The position numbers and the translations under genes are program-made. A stretch of DNA of 5,463 nt from JAUWQU01 sp964605095 (GTDB taxonomy: Bacteria > Planctomycetota > Phycisphaerae > SM23-33): the NCBI GenBank assembly GCA_964605095.1, contig CAZSBS010000295.1, positions 1-5,463 of the forward strand. Reading direction: 5' to 3'. Shown piece after piece: positions 5,380-5,463 of the stretch. Below the pieces are notes generated by a model. The model saw nothing but the letters and a program-made list of their open reading frames with translations. It searched no databases and was not told the origin of the DNA. Numbering within the stretch: position 1 is the stretch's first letter; each line of letters starts with the position of its first letter.

Positions 5380-5463
5380 ATGCGGATTGTGACCGAAGGG
5401 CACCGGGGCCTGGGAACGCCAATCTCCCGACTAGGATATTCGATTGATTCAGGTTACCCCAAT
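5380..5463 (+). CDS. Doubtful start of a divergent gene, cut by the right edge
   Basis: An ATG at 5380 opens 28 codons without a stop to the window edge (begins MRIVTEGHRGLGTPISRL, then GYSIDSGYPN). AGAG lies about 10 bases upstream. I do not recognise the peptide. On the minus strand the three frames here all hit stops (two at once near the edge, one at 5357-5355), so no upstream minus-strand gene reaches in far. The short length means this could be chance. Confidence 0.2.
   Translation, partial: MRIVTEGHRGLGTPISRLGYSIDSGYPN

Overview
The window holds four closely packed genes, all on the minus strand, that read right to left as lysS, a LolC/E-type ABC permease, a LolD-type ATPase and lpxD. 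The lpxD gene runs off the left edge. G+C is high, above 60 percent by eye. Lipoprotein release and lipid A synthesis together indicate a bacterium with a Gram-negative envelope. The LpxD active-site region (a GIGHG motif instead of the proteobacterial QIAHN, and a C-terminal KLPEMRKTIRDL coil), the long permease and the style of palindromic intergenic repeat recall Planctomycetota (Phycisphaerae-like). That assignment rests on remembered family resemblance and was not computed.

Layout: 5358-5463 is a short upstream region with a possible lysS promoter and a doubtful plus-strand ORF start. 3843-5291 is lysyl-tRNA synthetase. 3415-3842 is a 428-base gap, most of it taken up by a nested palindromic repeat element (3478-3734). 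1729-3414 is the FtsX/LolC-family permease, 1032-1736 its ATPase, and 1-1035 the first 345 codons of lpxD. The last three genes overlap by 8 and 4 bases and are almost certainly translated from one mRNA.

Function: the permease and ATPase would form an inner-membrane complex that extracts lipoproteins (or a similar amphiphilic substrate) for transfer to the outer membrane. LpxD adds the N-linked acyl chain in lipid A synthesis. The order lysS-lolC-lolD-lpxD looks like a shortened form of the lysS-lolC-lolD-bamA-skp-lpxD order known from some Desulfobacterota. The genes themselves are ordinary housekeeping and envelope genes. The most unusual item is the symmetric repeat element between lysS and the permease, followed by a lineage-type insertion in the permease's periplasmic domain. 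I found no convincing new defence, mobile or RNA system.
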